64,000 nucleotides of DNA. Origin: Bradysia coprophila. Its lineage: Eukaryota; Arthropoda; Insecta; Diptera; Sciaridae. Below, one piece after another: positions 22,712-34,999 of this stretch. The notes under the pieces are model-generated. The model was not told the DNA's origin and made no database searches. It was given only the letters and a program-made list of their open reading frames with translations. A program made the position numbers and the translations under genes. The first letter of the stretch is position 1. Every line of letters begins with the position of its first letter. The stretch lies in NCBI RefSeq assembly GCF_014529535.1, contig NW_023503727.1:1178001-1242000 (forward strand), given 5' to 3'.

Positions 22712-24581
22712 ACACGGTCAATATCGTCAGGAACGATATTATCGTTTTTTAGACGATAGTATCGTCTAAAAAACGATAATATCGTTTTTTAGACGAAACT
22801 ATCGTCTAAAAAACGATATTATCGTCCAAAAAAATTTCATCCAGAACGATAATATCGTCTAAAATTATAAATTTTAAAATATTTTCAGGACGATATTATC
22901 GTTTAAAAAACGATAATATCGTTTTTAAACGATAATATCGTTTTTAAACGATAATATCGTTTTTTTGGACGATACTATCGTTTTTTTGATGATACTATCG
23001 TCTAAAAAACGATATTATCGTTCAGAAGACGATAATATCGTTTTTTTTTGACGATAATATCGTCCTGGATGAAAATATCCGCTGGACGATATTATCGTTA
23101 TTTTCTTTTTCTGAACAAATTTATCGTTATTTTGGACGTTTTGGAAACTATCGTCTAAAAAACGATATTATCGTCCAAAAAAATTTCATACAGAACGATA
23201 ATATCGTCTAAAATTATAAATTTTAAAATATTTTCAGGACGATATTATCGTTTTCTTGACGATATTATCGTTTAAAAAACGATAATATCGTTTTTAAACG
23301 ATAATATCGTTTTTAAACGATAATATCGTTTTTAAACGATAATATCGTTTTTAAACGATAATATCGTTTTTAAACGATAATATCGTTTTTTTGGACGATA
23401 CTATCGTTTTTTTGATGATACTATCGTCTAAAAGCGATATTATCGTTCAGAAGACGATAATATCGTTTTTTTGACGATAACATCGTCCTGGATGAAAATA
23501 TCCGCTGGACGATATTATCGTTATTTTCTTTTTCTGAACAAATTTATCGTTATTTTGGACGATACTATCGTCCTGGGCGATAATTTTTGGGACGATAATA
23601 TCGTTTTTAATTAATTTATTTTTTTTTAATTTGAGATGATAATATCGTCCAGGACGATAATATCGTTTTTAATTTATTTAAAATAAAAATTCCAGACGAT
23701 AATATCGTCCTGGGCGATATTATCGTTCTGGATGGTTGTTGAAGACGAAACACAAAATCTTGTAGATAAACACCTTTTTATAGACGGCAAATATATATTA
23801 AAAATTGGTTCATTTGGTTCCGTAAATTTAAATTTTATATGGAAAAATTACACAGACTAATTGTGAGACGATGCGAGAAATAAAAAATTAACTCCTAAGT
23901 TCCGACACCGTTCCGGCGCCCGGCTCGCATTGCGGCCCTCCGCTTCGCTCCGGGGCAATGGGCCGGATCGCTCGGCGTGTTAAAACGCTTTTTATGTACA
24001 ATCAAAGTTGGTATTCATTTCGTAAAAAGATGAATTAGTTAGGGACGAACTAAACGCCTTTTTTAAGTGTAGGTGATTTCCTCTGACAATTGTTTTTCGA
24101 TATTTTGGAAGAGAATTCGGTTCTTGCTGCACCTCTGAGTAAAATTGAGTCCTGGACAATATTACCACCCAAAACTAAACGATAATATCGCCCAGGACGA
24201 TATTATCGTTTTGGACGATATTATCGTACAGAAAACGAAAATATCCATTAGATTTTCTAGAACGGTAATATCGTCCAGAAAACGATAATATCGTTTTTTG
24301 AACGATAATATCGACAAGAAAACGATACTATCGTCCAGACAATATTTTAGAATTTTTCAATTTAGACGATATTATCGTCCTGGATGAAAATTTTTTGGTC
24401 TAAAAAACGATAATATCGATTTTGAGACGATACTATCGTCCAAAAAACGATATTATCGTTTTTTTGGACGATACTATCGTCTAAAAACGATATTATCGTT
24501 TTTTAGACGATAGTATCGTTTTTTAGACGATAGTATCGTCCAAAAAAACGATAATATCGTTCCAGACGATATTGACGGTGT
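22712..24581. mobile_element. Palindrome-array foldback element (CGATAATATCG arrays)
   Basis: Both ends carry ACAC(G/C)GTCAATATCGTC in inverted orientation, continuing inward as matching near-palindromes for over 60 bp. Almost the whole 1.87 kb is built from dozens of ACGATAATATCGT / ACGATATTATCGT units separated by T or A runs. A ~350-bp block (about 22795-23100) is repeated in tandem at about 23145-23560 with extra units. The only non-array part is about 23735-24175. It holds a 42-codon frame (23732-23860) and a GC-rich island at about 23895-23990. No transposase and no clear target duplication. Confidence 0.75.
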
Positions 24582-26660
24582 GGAAATGTCCCGCCACCAC
24601 ATACTCTTAGTAACGTGTCATTATCAGTAAGAATTATAAAGTTTTAGAGTTCTTGTCTTTAAGACTCTGGCTCTTCAAGCCATATACATCGACGCTAATG
24701 GGATAAATTATGGAAACGATGTGAAACTCACCGATCAGGCAGAAGTCGGTAAATAGACAAGAAGTCATTTCGATAATTTATCGAATTGTAATGTAGGCAA
24801 TATTACGCCGTCGTGTAGTAACGTTCACTTTTCCAGTACATTACTTACCAATGGGACAAAATGGTGAAAATGGAACTTCATTGGGTGTTTACCGACTTCT
24901 ACCTCGCCTCGGATCGGTAAGCTTCACACCTTTCCCATCATTTATTCCATTAGAGTCGATGGCAAATTTAACTGTCAACTTTACTTCTCTGGCGTCTAAA
25001 CGTTCTTTACAATACCTTAATTGGCACAATGAATATAACAGGTATGGCAGATTCTTCAAAATCGATCAATTTCTCTTGACCGTATTCATTATTCATGTCA
25101 AAATATAATGAAAATGAGTGCGTTTTAATCTGTTTTTAAAATCGATATGTCCTCCGCGGTAACATTACATCATACCTGGTAGTTTATATTTATTGATTTG
25201 ACAATAGGACGAATGGTGAAAATGGCATATCTTGTGCGTTTACCGACCTCAGCTACGCCTTGATCGTCAAATTTCACACAAGAAAGTAAAGTATTGTAAA
25301 GTTTCTCGCCAGGAAAGTAAAGTTGACTTTACCTCAGGTTTTAGAAGAAAAATAAATTCACCTGGGTCGGAAGCATTTAATTTTCTAATTTTAGTATATT
25401 AGCTGTAGACAGACGAGGCATTGCCGAATGTCACCTGTCCCCAACAAATTGCATTTTTTTGTTGCGTGTAGTAGCCGTTTTTTTTATCAGCATAAACGTT
25501 CTTTCAAATTGTAATGTAGTAACAACAAACGATTGTTACCGACTTAATAAAGCCAATTTTATGAACAAGTCGGTTTCGAATCTCGAAAATCGAGTGAGCG
25601 TGTTTTGATGTCGTAGGTTCTGGCCGCATATACAGTTTATGATGGCTAAGTTGGGAATAGTTCACATTAATGAAAGTGTGAAAGGTTAAGTGTATGCGGA
25701 GGAATACATTCACAATGTAAATGACTTAAGTAATTGTATTACTCGACAGCCGCATTGTCTCGGACACTCCATTCTTAAGGGATTGTTCAGTAATGACGAA
25801 CACATTCAGATATATGAAAGGTAGAAATATGTGGATGCTGAATTAGGAAGAGACGCGAATCCTAAAATCACTAAAAAATTACCTAAAATGTCTATTTGCT
25901 CCACTACTGTTTTGAAAAATGGTGTACCGTGTAACATATTGACGTTTTTGTTTCGTAGAGAAAACAGGTAATCACACCTCGCACAGATGAGAGGGAGAAG
26001 ATAGGTAATTCCAACTCAAACGATGCTCCCGCTCTGGGCGAAAACTTTGCTTTTGTTGGAATTTTCTGTCTTCGTCCCTCGGTAAACAAATAACTATTTC
26101 ATACGTGCGGCGTGAATAACCCCATTTTGCGGTTATTTTCGGACGACAGTAGTGAGTAGAAAAGAGAAATTTTCTACCCCGAAATGTCACTTTGTTTTTG
26201 CTATGAAAGATAGTGTAACAAATTGATTCACCCTTGTCAAAATTTCCTATTTTTTTCACTGCAAACAAATAACTATTCGACTACAGATCAGGACAGATCC
26301 GACGTAAAAAAAAACTTTTATTCGCTCGTTATCGGTCCTATCGATATGAGCCTAACTCGAACTATATATGATGTATCAATCTTTAGACCCATAGTTCACG
26401 TACTTACACTTGTAGATTATTGGATAATTGAGATAACGTCGATTGATAAGACATTCACAATCAGTTTTTTTTTATTCAAATGGTAGCATGTGGGGCATTG
26501 GTGATCTTTCAGCTTTAATTAAACTAAATCGAATTAGATATTTGGACACGAGTTTCAAATGATTAAACGAAATTAGTCAGTCAATTTGTGCTATATGATG
26601 CTGTTGTATTTACAGTCGATTCACCCCGACAATTTCGTTCCGATTTCAGTAAAGTGAAGA
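24582..26660. other. Intergenic, no gene recognised
   Basis: Scattered fragments of dispersed cassettes (for example TAGTACATTACTTA..CAATGG near 24830) but no supported gene or complete element. Confidence 0.4.
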
Positions 26661-28108
26661 AAAAACGAGCCATCAGAACTGTCGGATCGTTTGCTGCGAC
26701 TGAGCCCCGTACAAACCCGTATATCTATTGCGTACGTGACCCTAGTGCGTCTATCACCCTACTTTGACCGTAAGCCTATTGCGCCGGTTAATGTAGTTAA
26801 AGTAAAATTATTATGTAATGTGTACATCTTAGAAATTGCGCATAGCGCAGTTACGAAGCCCCGTACGACGTTCCTTTCAAATGAAACAGAAATTTCAAAT
26901 CGCCCTAAAAATTTTATTTTTTTGAAGGGCCTAGTGTCGGCCTCAGTCCGAGGACCCAAATTTAATTTTTTTTTCAACAAAATTCTATTCGGCCTTTGAT
27001 TACCTTCCAAATGAAACAAAAATTACGAAAAACGGATGAAATTTGCTCGAGTTATATGTAAAATACACATAGGGCCCTAGTAGTGGCCTTAGTCCAGGGA
27101 CCCAAATTTAATTTTTTTTTCAACAACATTCTATTCGGCCTTTGATTACCTTCCAAATGAAACAAAAATTACGAAAAACGGATGAAATTTACTTGAGTTA
27201 TATGTGAAATACACATAGGGCCCTAGTAGGGGCCTTAGGCCAAGGACCCAAATTTAATTTTTTTTCAACAACATTCTATTCGGCCTTCGAGTACCTTCCA
27301 AATCAAACAAAAATTACGAAAAACGAATGAAATTTACTCGAGTTCAATGTAAAATACACATAGGGCCCTAGTAGGGGCCTTAGTCCAAGGACCCAAATTT
27401 AATTTTTTTTCAACAACATTCTATTCGGCCTTTGATTACCTTCCAAATGAAACAAAAATTACGAAAAACGGATGAAATTTACTTGAGTTATATGTGAAAT
27501 ACACATAGGGCCCTAGTAGCGGCCTTAGGCCAAGGACCCAAATTTAATTTTTTTTCAACAACATTCTATTCGGCCTTCGAGTACCTTCCAAATCAAACAA
27601 AAATTACGAAAAACGAATGAAATTTACTTGAGTTCTATGTAAAATACACATAGGGCCCTAGTAGCATTTCACTTCTAAGGCCCTAACTCACGGTCCACTC
27701 ACCCGATTTAAAAAAAACTTTTTTTTTCCTGGAATGGTATTGACAATACCTATCATTTGCCGTGTCATTTACATTTCCATCGTTTATTTTGCCATAAATA
27801 TCACCAAAAGACCTTAAATCACTTAGGTGGCCCTAACTCACGAAGGGCCGACCCGAATATGCCCATCTTCGAACTTAGCCTCACTATTTCGACTATCTTT
27901 CAGGGGAAAAAATTTTTGAAATAGGATTTGATTTACTCAAGATATCGACGTGACGGACAGACAGACGGACAGACAAAATTTTTATTGCAGATTCGTCATC
28001 TATGAACATAGGCAAACACTTTGCCCTTACCGTCTGCTTCGAATTCCATCAATTACACACGGCATCGTAATCCTATAAGCCCCTTTGTACTTCGTACGGG
28101 GCTAAAAA
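26661..28108 (+). repeat. Family-A repeat, complete copy with ~5 tandem units
   Basis: Same start (CGAGCCATCAGAAC) and end (TACTTCGTACGGGGCTAAAA) as the 8-kb copy. The array spans about 26925-27665. The GACGGACAGACAGAC stretch is shorter than in the 8-kb copy. Confidence 0.85.
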
Positions 28109-28462
28109 CATTCAGAAAGAGAATATCTATCAATCATACGAGGAACTATTGTCAGGTTCATTCAACGAGCATGACAATAACGATGACTTGTGACTCGTGA
28201 GTTCAAGGTTCTCTTTAACTGCATTTCGTGCATAATTAGATTTGTGGCCCTTGCCTTCATCTCATAATATTATACATATTATGTAAACGTCACAATAATT
28301 TTGAAGAAGTTACATAATGTACTATTACATGCTACATGCGTCGAAAACAGTTCTTTTCTTGTTTCAAGCACTGCTTTCGACCCTCAGCATGTAAAATTCA
28401 ACACAAAACTCGAGACAAAAATGAAAAGTTTTCGTGTGTTCATTAACCTTGGCTGCGTATCA

Positions 28463-28720
28463 ATGTCATTATTGAGGTAATTAGAGGTTAGTTCTTATCA
28501 ACTGATCATTCCTTCGACGTCTAGGCTCGATGAGGTGATCGAAAACTTTATTTTATTGGAAATCAGCAATGGGAGTCTCAGTTGCCTCAAAAAATATAAA
28601 ATACAGATGAAACTAGAAGTAATGCTAAAGACTTGAGATTTCTAGAACCTAGACGTGGAAGGACCCATAAGGAATGATCAGTTGATAGGAACTGACCTCT
28701 AATTACCTCAAGAATGACAT
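28463..28720. repeat. MITE, ~50-bp terminal inverted repeats
   Basis: ATGTCATT.TTGAGGTAATT begins both ends in inverted orientation and runs through CAACTGATCATTCCTT. No target duplication was recognised. Confidence 0.65.
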
Positions 28721-29178
28721 AAGTCCAGTTAAATCATCTAATTGAAAGTAGTTTAGTGCAAAAATAGGGTTTATTTTACGAGTTATACAAATTTGGGTAT
28801 TGAAGGGTGACTGGGATTCAATTCTAAAATGTTGTATACAGGCTATTCTTCAAAATTCATCAGCAAAAATTACTATGCGTCACTGTTTTGCTCAGAAATA
28901 AATACTAAATAATGTTGGAAAATACCAGTTCTAGGAGCCGTGGAAATCCTGGCTTATATCTCGACATAGAGGAAACGGCGTGAAGCCCGCCGAGCAGCAT
29001 TCGAAAGGCACTGACTTAAGCTTTTTAAAAATCCCTCATTTATTGAAATCAGTTTCGAATTGACGGTGTGAGGTGAAGTTTAGGAATTTTCCGGGTCATT
29101 TTTTGAGAAGATTCCTATATCGACGCCATTTTGTTTTACAGAAAAAAAAATTGTTCCACGAAATGTTGGTATTGAATC

Positions 29179-29440
29179 AGGTATGAAAATGACGCCACGT
29201 TAAGAAGACCTCCGCATTTTCCATTTGAAATTTCGACCGCACTTACACGGCGTGAACTACGTAAGTTGCTGACTAATCCACTGTGAAAAGAGTTTATGTC
29301 AATAGAGTAATGATTCATTTCCACGGGGGGAAGTGATTAATAGTACATTACTTATCAATGGCGCAAATTCACGCCGTAAGTGCGGTCGAAATTCAAAATG
29401 GAAAGTGCGGAGGTCTTTTTAACGTAGCGTCATTTTCATA
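29179..29440. repeat. Foldback element, ~78-bp arms
   Basis: Left arm 29179-29256 (with AAGACCTCCGCATTTTCCAT and CGACCGCACTTAC) recurs inverted at 29363-29440 with few mismatches. The centre holds GGATTAGTCAGCAACTTACG-type sequence on one strand. Confidence 0.7.
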
Positions 29441-29596
29441 CAGTGAAGCGTTGAAATGTATTTTTTGGTTCACTTTTTCATCAAATCGTTCACTTAAAAT
29501 TCAAATTTTAGGCACACTTACGGTGTGAATTATGAAAATGGTCATTCTTCACTAGAAGCACCATTTCCATCATTTAATCCATTGCCAAGTAATAGT

Positions 29597-29872
29597 AGAT
29601 TACGTTGGATGCTGCGAAAGTAATTCATTACACAAGGACACAATTTTGTGATACGAGCAAACTCACGAGTAAGTTTTTGAGCAACAAGCTTCGGTAACTG
29701 TTTTCGAGGCAAGTGTAGAGTTTGCATATCCGAGCCGACGGCGAGGTATGCAACTACACTTGTCGAGAAAACAGTTACCGAAGCTTGTTGCTCAAAAACA
29801 CTAGTGAGTTTGCGAGTTCTACAAAATTGTGTCCGAGAGCAATGAATTACGTCGCAGCATCCAACGTATTCT
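29597..29872. repeat. Foldback element, ~120-bp arms
   Basis: Starts AGATTACGTTGGATGCTGCG and ends with its complement. Arms include GAGCAACAAGCTTCGGTAAC and its exact inverse, meeting near 29740. The related copy is at 17471-17694. Confidence 0.75.
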
Positions 29873-32579
29873 GGTTTATTGCCTGTTCATGCGAAAATTG
29901 ACTATTACACGGCTGTTCTGCAGAAATTCTACATAAATTCAGTATCTAAATAAACCAACAAAACAAAAATAAATCTGTTCTTCCGATAAAACGTTTACAA
30001 ACAAATCGGCTCTCACGGTACACGTCTCCTAAAAAATTGATCCCGAAAACAGCACTCGTGTTACATTAGTATTGTCGCAACAGTAGTTACAATTGCGTTG
30101 GTGACATGTTGACATTGAATAGTTTTTCGCAGTTAGTATCGATGAAGACGCATTGTTTGTGCAATTGTTTTGTTACTCCTTTTTAATGTTTTCAAAGAAA
30201 TGTGCAACAAAGTGTAGTGTTTGTACTAAAAGCAAAAGCATTTAGTGTTACAAGTGAAAAATACAACGAAATGTGTGGCCATAAAGTGTTACTTCGGAAC
30301 ATCAAAATTATTGTTACAATAAATATGGCCGACAATTCTGTGTTGCGATTCTTCTAAAAGTATGTTGTAACCAGATTACTTGCGTAATAAGTTTTTCTGA
30401 AATAACTGTGTTCATCGATCAATATTTTTATCAAAGAAATGTTATTTTAGCGACATTTCTTACATTCTTTTTCGATCGATCGATTCATTCAACAAAAATT
30501 ATAAAAAAAGATAAAATGAAAGCAAGGCAAATTTTACTTGAAAGAACTGTCAACTTGAAATAAACCCCAAATATCCCTAGTGTAATGGATCACTTTCGCA
30601 GGGGGTAAACAGCCGTGTAATAATCAATTTTCGCATGGGGCAGGCAATAAAGCGTTTTACTCTAAAACTTGAGGTAAAGTTTTGGATCCGTACAGTAAAG
30701 TTAACTTTACCTCACGTTTTTGAATAAGATCGGATGACAATTTTTCTACATCGTGTTATATACCAGGCAGCATGACTTCTTCATTTAAAAAATAAAAATT
30801 GTTCAAAAGGTACTCTTTGACACTTTATATGCCTAATGATTCTTTTAAGCGGGAAGTTGATATTTATCTCGATTATTGAACCATTACAGTCATATGTGCC
30901 GTAATTAACGATGTGGACACAAACCTACATACATCATACATGAAATAAATTTCCATGGTATATGCGATACTATGGTTTGAATAAGCTAACCAGTAACCGA
31001 GTAAAGTCTAGATTCAATGAATCTTTTGTTTTTTACTTCTATTCATGAAGGTGAAAAAAAACTTCCGAATATTACCAATGTTTTAACGGTTTTAACCATC
31101 ATTGAGGTAACTACTTAGCATATTTACCTCAATGGTTTTACAACGTTGATAAATGTATATGTGTGTGTTCATTGCATATGATTATTGTACGTTACGAGTG
31201 GAGTGGCACAATATGAAGTGACACCATCTCTTGCAAATCCAAATTACTTTTTGGATGCAGAGTTCCTCACTTTCTTTTCTTTTCTTAAACGAAAGTTTTT
31301 TTTTTTCCAACGGATACATTGCATTATACAGACAGCGGTATACACGCTCCCATATTATTAAAATCTTCAATGTCATGAGCATTTGAGCATGAGCATTGAG
31401 CATGTATCGTAAGGTATATACATAAACTAGAGAGTTTACACAATTTCATAACAAGAACACCAACAAGTATCAAACCAATACACCGTTATAACCGATGTTG
31501 TATACCAACAACATTGCATCTGTTTGATTATAAAAGTGGGGTTTTATATATAGAAAATTTTTGACGGGCAATCCATTCTCATTGTTTGACGATCAGTATT
31601 ATTTCGAACGTTTACTAGGTAAATTTAAACTGAATTTTATAGTGCGAACAATATATATACAAACACTGAAGTTTTGTAACGTATTTGTACTTCATTGTGA
31701 TAATGGTAAATTGTACGAAATTCATGAATTAATTGGCGTTTCTATTTTTGCGCAAATAACATGTTTACCCAGCAGTGTGTTTTTTTACGGTGGCTAATAT
31801 CGATTTTTTTGGGTATATATCTTGTGTGTATACAAAGCATTCATTTTGGGATATTTATTCGCTGGGTTTTGAAAACAACATCATACTACACGGTTTTCAC
31901 TTTCTAACTGAATACTGGACCATAGTGATGCACTACCTTAAATGAACAAAAGTGAATCAAGTAATGAATTGAAATACGTCTTTTTTACAAATCTTAAACG
32001 AGATTGTCATTGTCGACTCATTCAAAGTTTCTGTTTCGAAAGACAACAGCGCACAACATTGCCTTCTATATAAAGTAAGATGATTGTGTGTTGCCAAAAC
32101 AGAAACTCCTCCGATTACTACGCTGTTTGCTTCAGTTAGTGAAGCGTGCAAAAACTATGTCGGACGTTTTTAAATAACATTAAAATTATGAAAAAAAACG
32201 ACTTATCATTGATGATGTGAAAAATGAACATAATTTTGAAAGAAATATGTTATAACTGCTATGGGACATATAGTACAATGGTGCTGCTAATGAACATCGT
32301 AAAACAACGACGATTTCTTGATGTGTAGAGTTGATGTTTATAAGTTTGAATGAGAAAGTAGTCTAGACGTTAGATATTGAGCCATTGTTGGTATGGACAA
32401 CAGACCCAACGTTGGTCTAGATGTAATAAGTCCATTGTTGGTTATATAGCCACTCATCCTAACGCGTTCATCTCTAAATATTGTACTATCGCACTTTGAC
32501 CTTTGAAATAGCTATCAAGTACCACATCCGCTATTCGTTGGAGTTGACGTATTCTTTGGGTATCGGGTACCTATTACCA
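29873..32579. other. Intergenic, no gene recognised
   Basis: Contains one copy of the GGATCACTTTCGCAGGGGG cassette near 30590. A possible non-coding 5' exon around 30040-30360 cannot be supported. Confidence 0.4.
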
Positions 32580-32733
32580 ACGCACTTCAAGCAAAAGTGC
32601 TTCAATTGACTGCTGTACAGTACTATTTTGTATGAAAAAATTTTACAGACGTTTTTACAGTGCCAAAAATTGTTTAATAAACTGTCCCGTTTCAGTACTC
32701 TAATTAGAGTAACATTCATGCTTGAAGTGCGTT
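32580..32733. repeat. MITE with AACGCACTTCAAGC ends, copy 1
   Basis: AACGCACTTCAAGC at the left and its exact complement at the right. A related copy is at 36845-36986. Confidence 0.65.
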
Positions 32734-32933
32734 ACTATGACTCATTTAATCCTTACAGATATGGTAGGACCTTTAAAATGTTAATTCGCTAAACGGAATT
32801 GGTGGAAACCATCTAATTGATTTTGCAACTGCGATTTATCCTTTTCGCAACAAGTGACAAAAAGTATGACTTTCCGTTGCCTTTATTGCGAAAAACGTTG
32901 TATACAACTCGATGATAAATGCTTTTTTGGGCA

Positions 32934-33108
32934 CACGATTGATAATCTTTACATCTAGTGCCTAAAATAGTATTTTTCGTCACAAGTGACGAAAAGTAGA
33001 ATTTTTCAGGACTTTCAGGAATTTTTCGGCTTCGCCTCGTTAGGACAAGCTTAAGACGTGTCCTGAAAAAATTCTGCTTTCGTCACGAGTCACGAACTAC
33101 GTTTTCTG
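32934..33108. repeat. Inverted repeat with CGTCAC..GTGACGAAA arms
   Basis: CAAGTGACGAAAAGTAGAAT and TTTTTCAGGA at about 32980-33010 pair with TCCTGAAAAA and CTTTCGTCAC at about 33060-33095, around CGGCTTCGCCTCG. Confidence 0.5.
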
Positions 33109-33133
33109 TGCCGTAAGGATCATAATGAATAGT

Positions 33134-33221
33134 AGTCCAGGTAGCTCAATCGGTAGAGCATAGGACTCATACCCAAGAGGTCCCGGGTTCGACTCCCGGT
33201 GCAAAAATGCTTGCCTGGTTT
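33134..33221 (+). other. tRNA-like sequence (SINE head or tRNA pseudogene)
   Basis: A good RNA polymerase III A box (TAGCTCAATCGG, 33142-33153) with its D-stem GCTC/GAGC and a good B box (GGTTCGACTCC, 33186-33196) inside a perfect CCGGG/CCCGG T-stem. The loop region reads CTCATAC, which would put CAT in the anticodon place. The anticodon stem does not pair, and the 3' acceptor strand (CCTGG) is displaced ~14 bases from the T-arm. It is therefore not a normal tRNA. A TTTT run follows at about 33218. Confidence 0.5.
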
Positions 33222-34104
33222 TATTCTAATCACTTGGTGATTAAGCACTCGCTATTAGTTATCTAATGGCTGTACGACCGTAACAAAGTCGCAAATTTCA
33301 AAGAAATCCAATATTCGATTTCTTCGCAACAATCACGCCATATTGACATAATGGCAATGACACAATTCACAATATACAACAGACTGTAGGATAAGCGCCA
33401 TCTATGATCGACTAGTTGCTCATTGGGAAAAATGCATGAGTCATTAGTGATGGTTGTGGTCTTCGCATACCACTCGTGGCTTAGAGAATTCACAACGTAT
33501 GGGACGTTTACACGGTCGATTTGTGAACTATCTGAGTCCGGAGAGATATGATGAAAAAATCACAATTCATATGATCAAGTGACTTGTGCAATAGCACAAC
33601 TCAGGCCCACTAGAGGCTTAGGTGCTGGGCTAACCCCCTTCCCATCTAATCCAATCCAATTCAATCCAATGATCCTAAGGCACAGAAAAGCATTTATCAC
33701 TTATCAAAGCTTAGAACCTTACAATCGTCTTCACTTGGCAATAATGTGTACAACAAAAAATGCGGTTAAACTCACATCTAGCACTTGTGTGCCGAACACT
33801 CAAAGAAACTCGTCACCAGAACTTTTACAGGCAAGGTAAATGTGAAAAGAATAATCTCCATTGACCTAGTCGAACAATGAAAATTTCATTTTAACAGAAA
33901 AACATATTGCAACTGAGTCAGTTGTACTGACATTCATTGATTCCCATTATTCTTTGACCTTATAAACGTTTTAAGGGTAAATATGAATTGGCCTCGATTT
34001 GAAAAAACGATTTCTTTATACATAAACCATAGGTAGATGCTTTTAACACCTACATTACGCAGTAATTGCAACTGGGATTATTTGTAGGCAATTTAAACGA
34101 TATT
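33222..34104. other. Intergenic, no gene recognised
   Basis: Open frames here lack recognisable domains or codon support. Confidence 0.4.
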
Positions 34105-34978
34105 TCGATGGATTTGAGTTATTTTCGATATAAGTGAGGTGTTTAGAGGTTGGTTCCTATATTTTGGGATGAGAGATGATTCCTCTGGCACTTCCTAACT
34201 TCCATCGGATTTTTCGATGGATTTGAGTTATTTTCGATAGAAGTGAAGTGTTCGGAGGTTGGTTCCTAAATTTTGGGATGACAGATGATTCCTCTTTTAC
34301 TTTCTAACTTCCATCGGATTTTTCGATGGATTTGAGTTATTTTCGATAGAAGTGAAGTGTTCGGAGGTTGGTTCCTAAATTTTGGGATTTGAGATGATTC
34401 CTCTGGCACTTTCTAACTTCCATCAGATTTTTCGATGGATTTGAGTTATTTTCGATAGAAGTGAAGTGTTCGGAGGTTGGTTCCTAAATTTTGGGATGAC
34501 AGATGATTCCTCTTTTACTTTCTAACTTCCATCGGATTTTTCGATGGATTTGAGTTATTTTCGATAGAAGTGAAGTGTTCGGAGGTTGGTTCCTAAATTT
34601 TGGGATGACAGATGATTCCTCTGGCACTTCCTAACTTCCATCGGATTTTTCGATGGATTTGAGTTATTTTCGATAGAAGTGAAGTGTTCGGAGGTTGGTT
34701 CCTAAATTTTGGGATGACAGATGGTTCCTCTGGCACGTCCAAACTTCTATCAAATTTTTCGATGGATTTGGGTTATTTTCGATATAAGTGAGGTGTTCCA
34801 AGGTTGGTTCCTAAATTTTGGGATGAGAGATGATTCCTCTGGCACTTTTTAACTTTCATCGTATTTTTTGATGAATTTGGGTATTTTTTCGAGTGAGGTG
34901 TTTCGAGGTTGGCTCCTAAATTTTGGGATGATAGATGATTTCTCTGGCACTTCCTAATTTCCTAACTTTTTATTGGAT
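34105..34978. repeat. ~115-bp satellite array, ~7 units
   Basis: Tandem units contain TTTTTCGATGGATTTGAGTT, GGTTGGTTCCTAAATTTTGG and AGATGATTCCTCT. It is the same family as the larger array at 57.0-59.7 kb. It ends just upstream of AGPAT paralogue B. Confidence 0.88.
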
Positions 34979-34999
34979 TTGCGCTGTTATCGACATGAG

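Noticed and set aside
22510..22752. 80-codon frame before the palindrome array
   Set aside because: It runs into the element's terminal repeat and has no recognisable domain.
22712..24581. CRISPR-like regularly spaced repeat array
   Set aside because: Repeats are short near-palindromes with irregular poly-A/T spacers, no unique spacers and no cas genes. The sequence is eukaryotic.
33134..33206. Functional tRNA-Met (CAT)
   Set aside because: The anticodon stem does not pair and the T-arm is not followed by the acceptor 3' strand.
34973..34999. Upstream extension of AGPAT B into the satellite edge
   Set aside because: The frame there begins in decayed satellite sequence; the first usable ATG in frame is at 35000.
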